Of a stretch of DNA of 64,000 nt, positions 11,760 through 24,000 are shown piece after piece. The notes beneath the pieces were generated by a model. It was not told the origin of the DNA. It made no database searches and was given only the letters and a program-made list of their open reading frames with translations. The first letter of the stretch is position 1. Each line of letters begins with the position of its first letter. Made by a program: the position numbers and the translations under genes. This DNA comes from Chrysomallon squamiferum (lineage: Eukaryota; Mollusca; Gastropoda; Neomphalida; Peltospiridae), in contig CM022666.1 in NCBI GenBank assembly GCA_012295275.1, forward strand, positions 2,983,616 through 3,047,615. The letters are read 5' to 3'.

Positions 11760-12449
11760 AGGTTACGATAGCGAAAAAAAAAGAAAAAAAAGAAAAGAGG
11801 TTAAAAGGAACCAGCAGGTTTAAACTGAAATAATCTGCAACAGGTTTTGTATTATGATTTGCAACATTTGTATTGTCTACAAATACTTTTTTGATTTCAA
11901 CATATATATATATATATACATATATTTGTGTGTGTGTAAACAAGAAATGAAATATGAGTATTTCAAGAAAGAAAAATATAAAAACATTTATAATATTAGT
12001 GCAAATGTTACTTTTTTTTTTACGTTAGATGTTTTTTCACAAAAGAAATATCACTTTTATTCACAAAACTGTCAGTGTAATACTTTACATATGAAACAAT
12101 GGCAGAAAGATTTATTTTATTTAATAGTTTGTGCACTTCTTTACTTGCAAAAACCGTTCTTTTTTTTCTTCTTCTTTTTTTTTTTTAACATACTATAACT
12201 TTACAGGTTTTCATGTTTTCAAGAATTCTTTTACACAAACCACTGGAACCTTTTAAACAGAAACATTTCTTTTACACAAACTTACTAACATTAGTACCTT
12301 TACAAATCTGACACACCCACACACACACACACACACACACATACACAAGCAAAAAAAAAAAGCCAGAGACAAATGCCAAACACGCACACACAACATATAA
12401 TTACACACAACAAAATTAAATAAATGAATCTGCAAATTCATCACTTTTT
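11760..12449. other. Non-coding DNA with A/T runs and short AC tracts
   Basis: No gene seen. TA and GT tracts lie near 11902-11936, poly-T at 12160-12186 and an AC tract at 12314-12340. The word TTCTTTTACACAAAC occurs twice, near 12227 and 12267. Confidence 0.5.
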
Positions 12450-12640
12450 AATCGTTGGGACGCAAGCAGCAATAAAATTTACGTAATGAAACGCAGATGC
12501 CAGAGAAATGTCGTAATGCTGTCACCCGCGAACTTTTAACTTCCAGCTTTAAACTGATTCTGACTCCGAGATACAACGAGAGATACGTTATCAAGCTGAA
12601 TTATCATCTCAGATTTTAAATAACAAGTTAAACCGAGTGA
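12450..12640. other. Complex island, candidate regulatory element
   Basis: Normal-complexity sequence with local CpG enrichment (for example near 12471, 12480, 12492, 12510 and 12526-12531) in a CpG-depleted region. All frames are broken. Retained CpG in a depleted domain can mark an unmethylated regulatory element; this is inference. Confidence 0.35.
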
Positions 12641-12995
12641 AAACAACAACAACAACAACAACAAAAAATTAGAGGTTTTTTGGTTCAACAGATTTATGAA
12701 GCAAGGGTCAGTGAATCTATCTTGATTCTTTGATATACAGACTCAATAAAAAGCAATGGGTTAATTATCTTCAGAGTACTGTTAAATTACCGTAATACTG
12801 CAAAGGTGGGGTTTTTTTTCTTGTTTAATAGAAAATATATTAAAATATTAAAAATACTTAGGTTATCCTTTTTTGTATAATACAGTAATAATCTGTACTG
12901 TTGGGAGCTGGGTAGTTAAATCATTTTTCTTTTAACAGAATGTATTTAAAGGCCATCATTAAAGGTATCTATCTGTTTGATGATAATTCATTTTT

Positions 12996-13290
12996 AAACA
13001 CACACACGCATACACACTCATGTACACATATATATATATACACACACATACATACATACATATACATACGTATACATACACACATATACATACAGTTATA
13101 TATACATATACATATAATGTACATATACATAAAAACCTCAAAATAAATCCATACTACTATACCCAACTAACCACACAAACACAGACAAAATCAAACTCAA
13201 CCACATACCTACACACATATAGGCCTATATGTACAACACCCAGATACATATCCACACACAGACACACACACACACACTCACTCACATAAC
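12996..13290. repeat. Mixed AC / TA / TACA microsatellite field
   Basis: Interrupted AC, TA, TACA and TATACA repeats to about 13130, then imperfect AC-rich sequence to 13288. The long frames read through it are repeat translations. Confidence 0.9.
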
Positions 13291-13469
13291 ATGAGGCTTA
13301 CATTTTAAATATACATCCATTTTTCAGTGCATAGCATGACCTCATCTCTGTCTGTCTGGCTGCAGACTAACAACAAGATGATCTTAGTCTCCTAATCACA
13401 TCCATTACACCTGTCTGAAGTGTGACCTGTCACACGGTGACACTTAATCTGACTGTTAGTTCATCACCA

Positions 13470-14340
13470 GTCTGTCACAGTAACCAGTGCTTTGTGCTGC
13501 TAATGCGTTTTTACCCAATTCAGCCATTAAGTGTCTTCTGTTACTAGCCAATGTTATCATCTGGTCTTTTATTAGCCACTGTTATTATTATTATCTGATC
13601 TGTTATCAGCCAATTTTACTATTACCTGATCCGTTTCAGCCAATTTTACTATTACCTGATCTGTTTTAGCCGATTTTACTGTAACCTGATTCTGTTACTA
13701 TGTTAGTTTTACTATTACCTGGTTCTGTTTTAGCTGACTTTACTATTACCTGATCTGTTTTATTCATTTTACTCCTACCTGATTCTCTTATTAGCCAATT
13801 TTACTGTAACCTGATTCTGTTACTATGTTAATTTTACTATCACCTGATTCTGTTTTAAGCAAATTTTACTATTACCTGATTCTGTTATCAGCCAATTTTA
13901 CTATTAACTTATTCTGTACCAGCCAATTTTAATATTACCTGAATCTATTTATTACACAATTTTACCTATCAGCCTGTTGTCTAATTCTGCAGTTAGCTCA
14001 TTTAACTTTTATCTCATTCTATTCATCAGCCAATTTTATTATTACCTGATATTTTGTCATTAGCCAATTTTATTATTACCTGATTCTCTTATTAGCCAAT
14101 TTGGCTGTAACCTGATTCTCTTACTAGCCAATTTTACCATTACCTGATTCTGGTATTAGACAATTTTATTATTACCTGTTTCTTTTATTAACCAATTTCA
14201 CCTGTTTATTAGCCAGTTGACTCCATATCTGATTCTATTACTGGATGATTCAACCATTAGCTAATTCAGATGTTCTCTGACTCAGTTGTTTTCTAAATAG
14301 CTCTGTTCACTATTCTACTTTCAGCCAATTACTATTTTAT
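13470..14340. repeat. ~30-bp minisatellite, roughly 25 diverged copies
   Basis: The unit reads like AGCCAATTTTACTATTACC followed by TGATTCTGTTATT, with a period of 30-33 bp. Copies are clearest at 13540-13700, 13790-13960 and 14020-14190. On the minus strand each good copy carries ATCAG|GTAATAGT, a splice-donor-like word. CCAAT also repeats once per unit on the plus strand. The array fades into unrelated sequence at both ends. Confidence 0.85.
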
Positions 14341-14434
14341 TTGACTGTTGCCTGATATGTATCTCCAATAGCGAAATAAATGTGAACATAGATTCACCTA
14401 CATGCACACAGGTACATAACACACAAACACACAT

Positions 14435-14435
<1 letters not shown>

Positions 14436-14485
<50 letters not shown>
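14436..14485. repeat. (AC)n microsatellite
   Basis: About 25 AC units preceded by imperfect CA-rich sequence. Confidence 0.95.
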
Positions 14486-14487
<2 letters not shown>

Positions 14488-15290
14488 CACTGTCAGGGAA
14501 CATTAAATAGACAACCACAAAAATTTAATACTTTTAAAAATACAAACCTAATGAAATTATGTAATATATTTTAAAGTTTGCATAAATAAAATTCTCTATG
14601 TCAAAATACAAAAACAAAAAAAAAAATTAAAAATTAATTTAAAAAAAAAAAGCCAAATAATTACAACAACAACAAAAAGTTCAACATCAAACCAATCACC
14701 CTGACTTTTAAGATCTACTTAAAATCTAAGCCTTTGAAAAATCTTCATATATCTTTATCTTTTTGAAAAAAAAAAAAAAAAAAAAAACCTTAAAATACAC
14801 CTGGAAAACAAATTAAGACAGAGAGAGAGATAAAAAAAAAAAAAATTATAAAAAAATTAAAAAAAAACACTGTACAAAGAACACAGTTAAAAAAAAAAAA
14901 ACCACACACCGAAGTATAAAGATCACTTAGTCACTAACCATTAAAGCCAGAAAAATAATCAAAAGTTGTATTTTAACATCGTGAAGGTTTTTCACTTTGA
15001 TGTCTTAATTCGGCTGCTATCAATTTGCTTGGAGCAGCCCACCAGGACACCCAAACGACTCTTACGCATGCGAGTCCCCGACTTATTACTTTTCTCATTT
15101 CGTTTATTTCTTCTTCTCTCTGCCACAGTAATACCTCTTTAGCCATTAATGGGCAATTTGCAGTGGCCCACCACGCAAAACAATTAGCGTAGATTATTCA
15201 TGATGGAGTTCGACAAAAATGGCAAAGCTTTGTGTGTGTGTGTGTGGAACCCTGGGACGAGAGAAAGAAGACTCGTTTGTTAAATAGGTG
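14486..15290. other. A-rich DNA and a complex island at 15000-15240
   Basis: 14500-14940 is A-rich with several poly-A runs. The island 15000-15240 keeps many CpG and has homeodomain-like words (CATTAATGGGCAATTTGCAG near 15147, CAATTAGCG near 15181, TTATTCATGATGG near 15196) and an NRF1-like ACGCATGCGA near 15065. A minus-strand acceptor-like CTTTCTCTCGTCCCAG lies near 15254-15269, but all three frames after it hit stops, so I read the island as regulatory rather than coding. Confidence 0.4.
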
Positions 15291-16880
15291 AAATTACCTG
15301 TCCTCGAGATGAAAGAAGAAGGACATAAAAAATTTAAATTTTTAATAAGTTATTTTGGAAAAAGATAATTTGACTCACCTGAGAAAATGGGAACAAAACA
15401 TTTTTTATTACCTATCTGGGATACATAATGATATTTTGTTTATTAAATATTTTTTGAAAAAAAAAAATGAATTCAATTAAACTCTTATGTGAGGAAATGG
15501 GGATAATTTTTATTACCAATTTGGGATGGATGAAAACATAAAAAAATTATTAAATATTTATTTGAAAAAATTTTTTTTTTTTTTTTTTTTTAAATCAATT
15601 AACCCACCTGAGGAAGTATGAACAAATTTCATTATGTCTGGCAAATGTGATAAAATTTTGTTCAGTAAATATTTATTTAATTAAAAAAAAAAAAAAAAGA
15701 AGAAGAAAGAAATAAAACACTGAACTCACCAGATGAAATATAAACAAATTTGATATATTTTGATATGTCAAAAAAAAAAAAAAAAAAAAAAAGAAAAAAA
15801 AATATTTTCGTTTATAAAAAAATCAATTAATCCAACTTAGGATATGTGAATAAATTTTGTTACCCAATTTGTGCTATATTATTTTTAAAAATATGTTTTT
15901 AAATTATATTTATTAAATACTTATTTAAAAAAGAAAAAATCTGTTAATTCACCTGAGAACATATAAAGGAATTTTATTACCTATTTGGGATAGGTGAAAA
16001 AAGTTTGTTAATAAATATTTATTTAACAAAAATATATTAACTCACCAGATGTATACAAATTTTATTATCTATTTGGGAAAAGAAAAAAAATTAAAAAATT
16101 AAAAAATTAAAAAAAAGAAAAGAAAAAGAAAGTTTTACTAAATGATTATTTTTTTTAAAAAATCACTTAATTCACCTAAATAAATAGGAACACATTTTAT
16201 TACTTATTTCAGACAAATGAAATTTTTATTTTACTATTATTAATTTATTTTTAAAAAGTTAAATTAAGTCACCTGAGAAAAATGCAAAAAAAAAAAAAAT
16301 GTTATTATCTGTTTTCCACATATATGAAAAAAAAGAAAACAAAAAGAAAAAAACTTTTCCTAAGGAAATAATGGAAAAGAATATGTTGTTTTATTATATA
16401 TGCTTTTTGGTATGAAATGTTTATTTAAAAAATAAATAAATAAAAGCAAATAAACGAACCTAAGGAAGTGGAAACAAATTTTGTTTTCTATCAAGGGAAA
16501 TATGATAATTTTATTTTTTGAGCAATAATTTATTCACATGAGAAAATGAAGGAATAGATTTTACTGTCTACCAAGGAAAGACAGAATATTAAAAATTTCT
16601 TTAAAAAAAAATAAACAAGGGAAAAAAAAATTAACATTAGGAAATAAAAACATTTTATTACCTATTTGGGAAATGTCAGAAATTATATTAATTTAAAAAA
16701 AAATTATAATAATAAATAAAATAAAGATTAAAAAAGAAGAAGAAAATTAAATTACTTGAGGATATATGTATATACAAGAGAATATATGTATTTTATGAAT
16801 AATCATCTCTCCTAACAAAATGAAAATTAGATTCTGTCTGTAAGATTTAATATTCATCTGTAAAAAAGAAACCAGCTTAG
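15290..16880. repeat. A/T-rich tandem repeat, ~95-130 bp unit, about 14 copies
   Basis: Each unit contains CACCTGAGGAAATGGGAACAA-like sequence, ATTTTATTACCTATTTGGGA and TTATTAAATATTTATTTAAA, followed by an A run of variable length. Anchors fall near 15376, 15489, 15606, 15727, 15833, 15950, 16045, 16174, 16271, 16459, 16536, 16634 and 16755. Period variation comes mainly from the A runs. On the minus strand several units read TTTTCTCAG|GTGA, a juxtaposed acceptor and donor. Confidence 0.85.
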
Positions 16881-17053
16881 ATTTAATTCAGTTGGGAAAA
16901 TAAACAAATTTAATTATGTTTAATGTAAAATATAAAAAAATAAAAATAAAAAATAACTCACAAAAAATCAATAAGAATAAAATTTATTTACAGAAGATGT
17001 TTTTTTTTTTTTTTTTTTTTAAATTGTTTTGTTGTTGTTGTTGTTTTTATTTA

Positions 17054-17181
17054 GGTATGACCAACCTGAAAATAAATATACAGATATGTACTGCCCTGTT
17101 TATAAAGTAAAAATAAAGGTATGACCAACCTGAAAATAAATATACAGATATGTACTGCCCTGTTTATAAGGTAAAAATAAT
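17054..17181. repeat. Recent 64-bp tandem duplication
   Basis: The 64 bases starting GGTATGACCAACCTGAAAAT at 17054 are repeated almost exactly from 17118. I see one clear substitution (TATAAAGTAA against TATAAGGTAA). This is much younger than the neighbouring arrays. Confidence 0.93.
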
Positions 17182-17289
17182 GTTAAAAATCTGAAATTGT
17201 TTATTTTGAAAACATCTAAAAGTAAAACATAAATAATAAGGTTAGAAGTCTGGTAGTATAAATAACTATGGTTCAGTATGTTTTGAACA

Positions 17290-17420
17290 TTTTGAAATTA
17301 TTATTATTATTTATATTTTTTTTAATTATAATAAACAAATTATTATTATTAATTATAAATAATAATAATATTAATAGTAATAATAATAACAATAATAATA
17401 ATAATAATAAAACAATAGCA
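17290..17420. repeat. ATT/AAT triplet field
   Basis: Imperfect ATT triplets (17300-17352) followed by AAT triplets (17365-17410) make a broad self-complementary block. Confidence 0.85.
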
Positions 17421-17817
17421 ATAACAAAATTAAAACAATAAAAAATATATATAAAATTAACTATACAATACTAATATCAGATAAAAACACACAACCATTT
17501 AAATCAATAACCATGTAAGATTTAAGAGTTCAAGCAAATGAATGCTAAAATCACACAGTGCCATAATAATCAGGCTGACAAGTTATTATGTAATATTATG
17601 GCCATTAAGTGACTCTCTAAGTACTTTGTCTCATGCTGATTTCAAGATAAAAAAAAGAAGTTATTTTTGTAAGTATTCAAAAAAAAGTGTATGTAAACTG
17701 AAGAAAGGCATTAAAAAGAACTAATTCAGTTTTTATATGACAAATATTTGTAACTTGGGAGTAGACTGGCTATTCATCAACAGAAAAAGCAAATGAAAAA
17801 ACCAGACAGCAATTAGA

Positions 17818-17819
<2 letters not shown>

Positions 17820-17865
<46 letters not shown>

Positions 17866-18090
17866 CTCTACATAATGAGCAATATAATATGTGTGTTTAT
17901 TCAAAACTTTGTAACTGAAGCTGAAATATTCCTGAAAAATGTACTAGAATGTCATGTGTGTGTGTGTGTGTGTGTGTGTGCGTGCGTGCGTGTGTATATG
18001 AGTAGGTGTCTGTTTATTCAAAACAAAATATAGTTGAGGCAGACATTTAACCTGGACTGAAATATTCCTGTATATTCCAGTATATATAAG
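17820..18090. repeat. Two ~134-bp copies, each led by (GT)n
   Basis: GT arrays at 17820-17860 and 17956-17990 are each followed by related sequence: TGTTTATTCAAAAC, then a GAAATATTCCTG word near 17921 and 18058. The spacing is about 134 bp. GT expansion has happened within both copies. Confidence 0.75.
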
Positions 18091-19434
18091 ATGTATTAAA
18101 TCAGAAGTTTAACTTACAAGAAAACACATGATAAAGCACACGCACATCTCTGAGAAATGAAATATTCTTCTAATATTTTGAAAAAAAAGATAAAAAAACA
18201 CAAAAAAACACTCAAAAATAAAAACACCTGAGCAGGTAGTGAGTGACGCAGGGAAAAACAACAACATCAACTCAGGTGACAAAAGATATTATTAATAATG
18301 GGAATGGATAGTTTTTGTCATGTCACCAGGTATGTGTCATTCAATCCATGCCATTATAGTTCAAAGACAACCATTAGGAGAGATTACATTCCTCATCAAA
18401 CATTAATCATATCAGATTATTAATATAAAACTCTTTAATAAAAATTAAAGTAATACCGGGATGTGTTATTTCTGTGATATTTATAATTTTTTCATAATTC
18501 CGTTTCTGACATTACTTTTGTAAATGTTATTTAAAATTTTTTTTAGTAAAATATGGATAGAACTGAAAGAATGATATATAGGAAATCAAAGAAATGAAAG
18601 TAAAGAATGAAAAAGATGGAAAGAAAAAGAAGAAACTGGATGCCCAAAGAAAAAATATGAAAAAGGAAAGAGTACAGAAATAAAAAAATGAAAAAAAAAG
18701 GTGAAATGATGGAAGAGAAACAGAAGAAAAGAAAGGAAAAATAAAAGAGAAGAATGAGTGAAGAAAAAATCAAATAATAAATTTTTGTTATGGAAAAGAT
18801 AATTAAGAAAGAAAGAAAGAGAAAAACAGACAAAGGCAGACAATAAGGAAAATGAACTAGAAACTGATCCACTTCTAATATCAATGTTTCAAACAAGAAT
18901 AATTCTTAAATAATAATTAGTAACAAATATATACATCAATCTTTGGAATCTTTTATTTCATGTTTTAAAAGAAGACATTTGCAAATTCAGCACATTTTGA
19001 TGTCATATCAACCTTTTTTCAAAAATCAATAACAACAGAATGCAGAAACATAATTCATATTTTTTGCAATACATCTGATGTAAATTATTATTTTAAATCT
19101 TTTTTTCTTTTTTTTTTTAATTTTTTAAAATGAATTTATTTATAAATGGACTTTGTGTCTACTTCAGAATCTTAGGAACCATTTGGCTTATTCTGGGTGA
19201 ACCTGGTTTTGGGGAAAATTTGCTGGTTTACAATGGGGTTTGTTGTGTTCTTTAAATCTTTTAATGAATGGATCTACTGCTTTGATTAAAAAAATAAAAT
19301 AAATAACTGTGGCTGCAGAAAAAGTATCTAGAAAAGTATGAAAGTTAAATGTAAGTTAGTATATGTCATAGACACATCAGATTTAAATGAAGTTGCAGAC
19401 AAAAGGATGATTAAAATGAAAGTTATTTTCTTAC
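18091..19434. other. CpG-depleted intron-like DNA
   Basis: No gene seen. An A/G-rich purine stretch (18550-18840) gives long pyrimidine-encoded frames on the minus strand that I treat as spurious. In 18901-19860 my hand count finds a single CpG. Confidence 0.55.
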
Positions 19435-19467
19435 CTTTGTCTATCAGTGGCAGCCTTATCACGTCAT
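19435..19467 (-). other. Candidate 33-nt microexon of a minus-strand gene
   Basis: On the minus strand a U-rich acceptor (TTTTTATAATAATTTCAG, AG at 19469-19468) is followed by 33 bases and a donor ACAAAG|GTAAGA (GT at 19434-19433). Only one frame is open, with phase 1 at both ends; it reads DVIRLPLIDK between two split codons. Both splice sites match consensus well and the only CpG in about 960 bp falls inside this exon, as expected for selected sequence in a methylated gene body. I do not recognise the protein. A chance match of two splice sites cannot be excluded without transcript data. Confidence 0.5.
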
Positions 19468-19469
19468 CT

Positions 19470-21090
19470 GAAATTATTATAAAAACATAACTTTAAAAAT
19501 CTTATAAAACATGTAAAATAACAATAATTATAATAACAACAATAACAACAACAACAATAAATTGATGCTTTTTATCAAACAGATTATATTTAGAAACAAA
19601 ACAAAAAGGACACCAAGATAATTTAAAATCATATTTATGTCAAACTGATTTTTCTAAATAAATGGAGATTTAAGTTTCATTTCTCTGATATACCATTATA
19701 CACAAACATTAATTTTTATCTATTTCTTTGATAATTTGTGTCTATATATAATAAATATGCCAGTCTAAGCTGGTATATCAATGGAAATGGTATGTACTGT
19801 TCTGTCTGAATAGTAGGAGTAATTTTTTATTCTAAAATTGATACATAACTTGATGCACTGTTTACATGACTGCACAGCTGTATGTGTATGGCAACCTTAG
19901 GAAAGATTTGTTAATTAAAACTGTAGAATGAAAATGTCACAGAAATGAACCTAACTGAAAGAGCATTCTATTAAATAATAAAAACAGATATAAATTATTA
20001 ACAGATTTTCACATCATGAAAAAAATACGGTGAGTTAAAAAAAGGATTTAAACCGATATTTGAATCCAAATTTAAACGGATGTGTATGTGTGCATAAGAC
20101 AGTGCATGTATTTTTGTCTCAATGAGCGCATCTGTCAGTACATTTCTATACATTTCCATTTGTGAATACGTGTTTCAGTACAGATGCACTAGCATGTTTT
20201 ACAACAAATTTTAACCCACACCACAATTATCACAAGGTTTCAAAAACAGAAAAATAAATGAAAAATTAACTCTTTTTTTTTTTTTTTTCATTTCAGTCTA
20301 GAGACACAGACAAAATGTACACACACTTGATATGTATGTAAACACACCTGATATTTATAGAGTACAACCGGGGGGGGAGAATTGGAATGTGTGTGTGGGT
20401 GTGGTTATAGGTTTGAAAAGGGTAATCTATGTGGGTTATGGCACACACAAACTGATAACAGCTGTTTATATACCACGAACACACCAGTTGTAGACTATGT
20501 AATTAAATGCAGTGGCAGTATATTTTTATCATGAGGTTTATAAGAAACATACTGAAATAGAGCTGTATTTCTTTTTTGGATTTAAAAAAATATATATATG
20601 AGTACAGGTGTATGTCAAAATGCAAGAAATGTTTGAATAAGTATGAATGTTATTTATAAGTGGTTTATGTAAGGGGTTCAGTCAGAGCAAAAGTTTACAA
20701 AGACTGAGTGTAACTTTTTTTTTTTTTTTTCCCCGTTTGTTTTTTCATTTTTGGGGGGTTTTGATGGTTTGTTTTTTCTTGTATTTTTTCTTGTGGTTTT
20801 TTTTTTTTGTTGTTGTTGTTGTTGTTGTTGTTCATTGTGTTTTCTCCTAACATTCAAATTACCAAAAATTTCTAACTTACATTAAAATCAATTTTATTAC
20901 TTTATAAATTAAGATAATCAGTGGCCTAAATAAATCATATTTTCATAATTATTCTGAAAACAAATTTTAAAAACAAATATTATTTAATGATAACTTTGAA
21001 AAAAAAAAAAACACACCCAAAAAAACAAAATACCAAACACCCCAAAACAACATTTTTTTTAATAAATATAAATAAACAAACACAAAAAAA
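19470..21090. other. Intron-like DNA, no gene seen
   Basis: AT-rich mixed sequence with a poly-T at 20273-20289, a GTT tract (20806-20832) and an A-rich stretch from 20998. Short pieces such as 19860-19960 and 20330-20500 are of normal complexity without an open, splice-bounded frame. Confidence 0.5.
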
Positions 21091-21113
21091 TCAGACATTC
21101 AGACAAAAATTCT

Positions 21114-21165
21114 TACCCAAGCCTTCATATGATCTAATTAAATTAAAAGTTTCATCAAATTTTCT
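21114..21165 (-). other. Weak exon candidate with a good donor
   Basis: On the minus strand the frame RKFDETFNLIRSYEGL runs into a donor TTGG|GTAAGA near 21113. The reading is protein-like and open, but the acceptor is poor: it is either a CAG near 21166 without a pyrimidine tract, or an AAG after a T run further upstream. I list it only because it lies on the same strand as the other candidates. Confidence 0.18.
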
Positions 21166-21189
21166 AACTGGCTTTTTCATTAGCCTTTC

Positions 21190-21236
21190 TTTTTTTTTCC
21201 CTCCCTTTCTTATACAAAAAAAAAAAAAAAAAAGTA

Positions 21237-21267
<31 letters not shown>

Positions 21268-21310
21268 ATTCTCCTTCAAGAAAGAAAGAAAGAAAAAAAA
21301 AAAAAAAAAA
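21190..21310. repeat. Poly-T / poly-A low-complexity block
   Basis: A T/C run followed by several A runs and an AAAG tract; long frames across it are lysine or phenylalanine homopolymers. Confidence 0.9.
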
Positions 21311-21419
21311 TTCAATAGACTTTCAATCTGACAGCATCACCGCCTTCAAGCAAGCTTCAAAAATCAGGACCGTGAGGACTCTACTCAAATCAAATGAAAC
21401 ACTCAAAAGTTAAAAAAAT

Positions 21420-21610
21420 GCCCGAATCCACGCTCAATAGGACGAGAATACAATGAAAGCGGAGACTGAAGATGAATATTGCTTCGCAGCGTTGCGCGGT
21501 GGCTGTTATCACAATTAGCCGTTGTCACACATTTCCCGCCTGGCCGAGACCCCCAGTGAAATGATTCTTCGGAGAAATCAATACGAAGCTGTCGGAGATA
21601 TTTAGACAAT
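21420..21610. promoter_or_regulatory. Local CpG-rich island in CpG-poor DNA
   Basis: More than a dozen CpG fall within about 190 bases, including TTCGCAGCGTTGCGCGGTGG near 21482, while flanking kilobases have one to three. Complexity is normal. A minus-strand frame spans it (21403-21714) but has no fitting splice sites or recognisable motif. A CpG-retaining patch inside a depleted domain suggests an unmethylated enhancer or alternative promoter. This is inference. Confidence 0.45.
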
Positions 21611-21769
21611 ATGATTTTGGAAAAACTGTTAAACAACACATGCAGGACTGATAAATATATATATATATTTTTTAAATCAGTTTGAATAGGGAAATGGATC
21701 GTTTGATTTGCCACAGAGGATTAATGTTTTTATATGAGCATATTTCATGGAAAATAATATTATAGCATT

Positions 21770-22500
21770 ACTGTAACTATGAAACCAATAAGCCTATGTC
21801 AAATCTGGGTTGGAACACAAAATACTTCAGTGGAAGGTTGACATACAGAGCTAAAATAAGACTTACACAAGCAAGCAAGCAATAAAGAAGAAATAACCTG
21901 ACTGGAATGGGATATAATGACAGTATGTTATGTCTCACTTTTACCAATGATCTACAGCAATCCAATTACTAACAGAGAATTATTGCCATTATTAAAACCT
22001 AGATAGCAAAAAGAATAAATAAGTTTATAGAAAAAATTGCTTGGAATGGAATATATCAACCATTGAACAACAGCCCTTCCTATTAGTAATTTAAAAGGTA
22101 TATATTGCCCTTATTAAAACATAGCTAGAATGGAAAATAGCTCAGTAGGTTTTATTAAGTTTGATTCATACCACGATTCAAAGCTTTACTTAAATATGTA
22201 TCTTCCAAACCACCCTTCAGTTTTGTCTTTGGTAAAATGGTAAATAATTCTTCATGTCTAAATGTCTTCTGAAATCTGTCTCTCTGCAAATAAACCACCA
22301 TCTTAAGAATATGTTTTGAGTTCTTCTAACCCATACCAGCTAGTTAAGAAACAAAACCATTGCCCAGACTCATCTAATCTTTTGGTTGGAACAGAAAACA
22401 GCCCTGAAGGGTATATGAAGAAAGATTCATACTGAGATTCTAAATCTGCTCTCTTGTAAACCATCTTTCAGTTCTGGCATGGAAGAAACCATAAACAAGT
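21770..22500. repeat. Degenerate repeat, units ~262 bp apart
   Basis: Related passages occur near 22127-22240 and 22385-22500: a TGGAA..GAAAA.AGC word, GATTCATAC.A.GATTC (22162 and 22424) and CCTTCAGTTTTG against CTTTCAGTTCTG. Weaker relatives of the first word lie near 21809, 21898 and 22034. The copies are old and I am not sure of the full unit. Confidence 0.5.
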
Positions 22501-24000
22501 CACATCTTTTTTAAATATGTGCTGATGCATTATTACTGAAAAAAATAATTTCTCTTCTAAGGTAATGAACTGACAACAGTTTATGCAAGGCAATTTATAT
22601 TTCTTTATTGTCCTGCACTATAATGTTATTACTGGTGTCCAAGTGCAGATCTTTCATTTTAAAAAGTCTTTAATGATGAACATTTTTTTTTTTTTTGCTT
22701 TATTATTCCTCCAAAGTGATGATAATTGTGTGGATTGTTGCTGTTTGTTTTTTTGCAGACAGGTTATTTGTTTTTTAATGGTGGTTTTGATAGATACTAT
22801 GGGGTGTATGGAGGTTTATGTTCTTTCCTATTTGGATGGTGTATAGATGTGCAGATATATTAGAATAATTTATGCATGTGCAATATACTATTATCTTAAA
22901 TCTTGTTAACTTTAAAGTACTACTATATATTTTGGTTTAAATTTTATGACAATTTATTTGTTTGTTGCTTTTTTTAAACTGATAATAATATATACACAAA
23001 TAAGGCATTCATAATTGTGGCTTTGACTCCAAAGCTTGAAATAAAATCAGATAAAATAAAATTAAACAAAAAATAAAATTAATAAAATAAAATAAAATAA
23101 AATAAAATAAAACTTCAAAATTTATAAAACTCATAATAAAATTAATATTAAATAATAAATAAATTATATATACCCTAGAAGGGTCTCATTTGGGGTCAAC
23201 TATGCCTTCATAATCTTTATCTCTTTTTTTAATGGCACCAAATTACATCAACTCATAAGATGAGCTGTCGCATGTATTACATAATTACAAGTTAGCCGCA
23301 AGAAAATGTGCATCTAATAACTGCAGCCAACTGCTTTTTCACTGCAGTCATGTTTTATTGATCTAACGAAAATTCACATTCATATCCTGGTTTTAGCAGT
23401 GAAAACCTTAAGCCAAATGAAGGTCTAATAAAGTTAATTAACTGGTTCAAATTTCACATCACAATGAATTTTTTGTTCTGAAATTTTGAACAGTTTTAGG
23501 GTTTGTTTCGTATTCATGAGTTGTGTGTGTGTGTGTGTGCATGTACACTTTCTTTGTTCAGAGCTCCATCTGAGACTGAATTCTGCCCTGAAACTTTGTG
23601 AAGTTTGAAGAGGTTCTGGGATGCATGTGTATGAGTAAGCCCGTTTAAGAATTATTTGTTACATTAAAAAACAAGAAGTGTTTTGTGGGGTTTTTATTAT
23701 TATTATTTGTTTTTTAATTTGAAAATATTTATTTAATTTATATATGGTATTTTTTTCTGTTCTATCTTTATGCTTTAAAGGGCTATTTTGAAATGTAAAA
23801 TATAATAAGAAGATATTTCAGTTATTTCTAATATTTTTATGTTTCATAATACTGATAGTTCAAAAATAATTTTGTTTATTAACTTATATTATTATCTTAG
23901 AAATAATCTGTTTGTCATGTCTCAGTGTATGTTTTTCTTTTATGTAATTTTTTGAAACATTTCAATTTATATTTATAAATGTGTTCATCTGTGTGAATAA
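22500..24000. other. CpG-poor DNA with a complex island at 23230-23460
   Basis: No gene seen. An AAAAT tract lies at 23048-23113 and a GT tract at 23522-23540. The island at 23230-23460 has enhancer-like composition, including TAATTACAAGTTAGCCGCAAG near 23283 and TAACTGCAGCCAACTGC near 23318, without an open frame. Confidence 0.45.
23048..23113. repeat. (AAAAT)n microsatellite
   Basis: Pentamer array with imperfect left edge. Confidence 0.9.
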
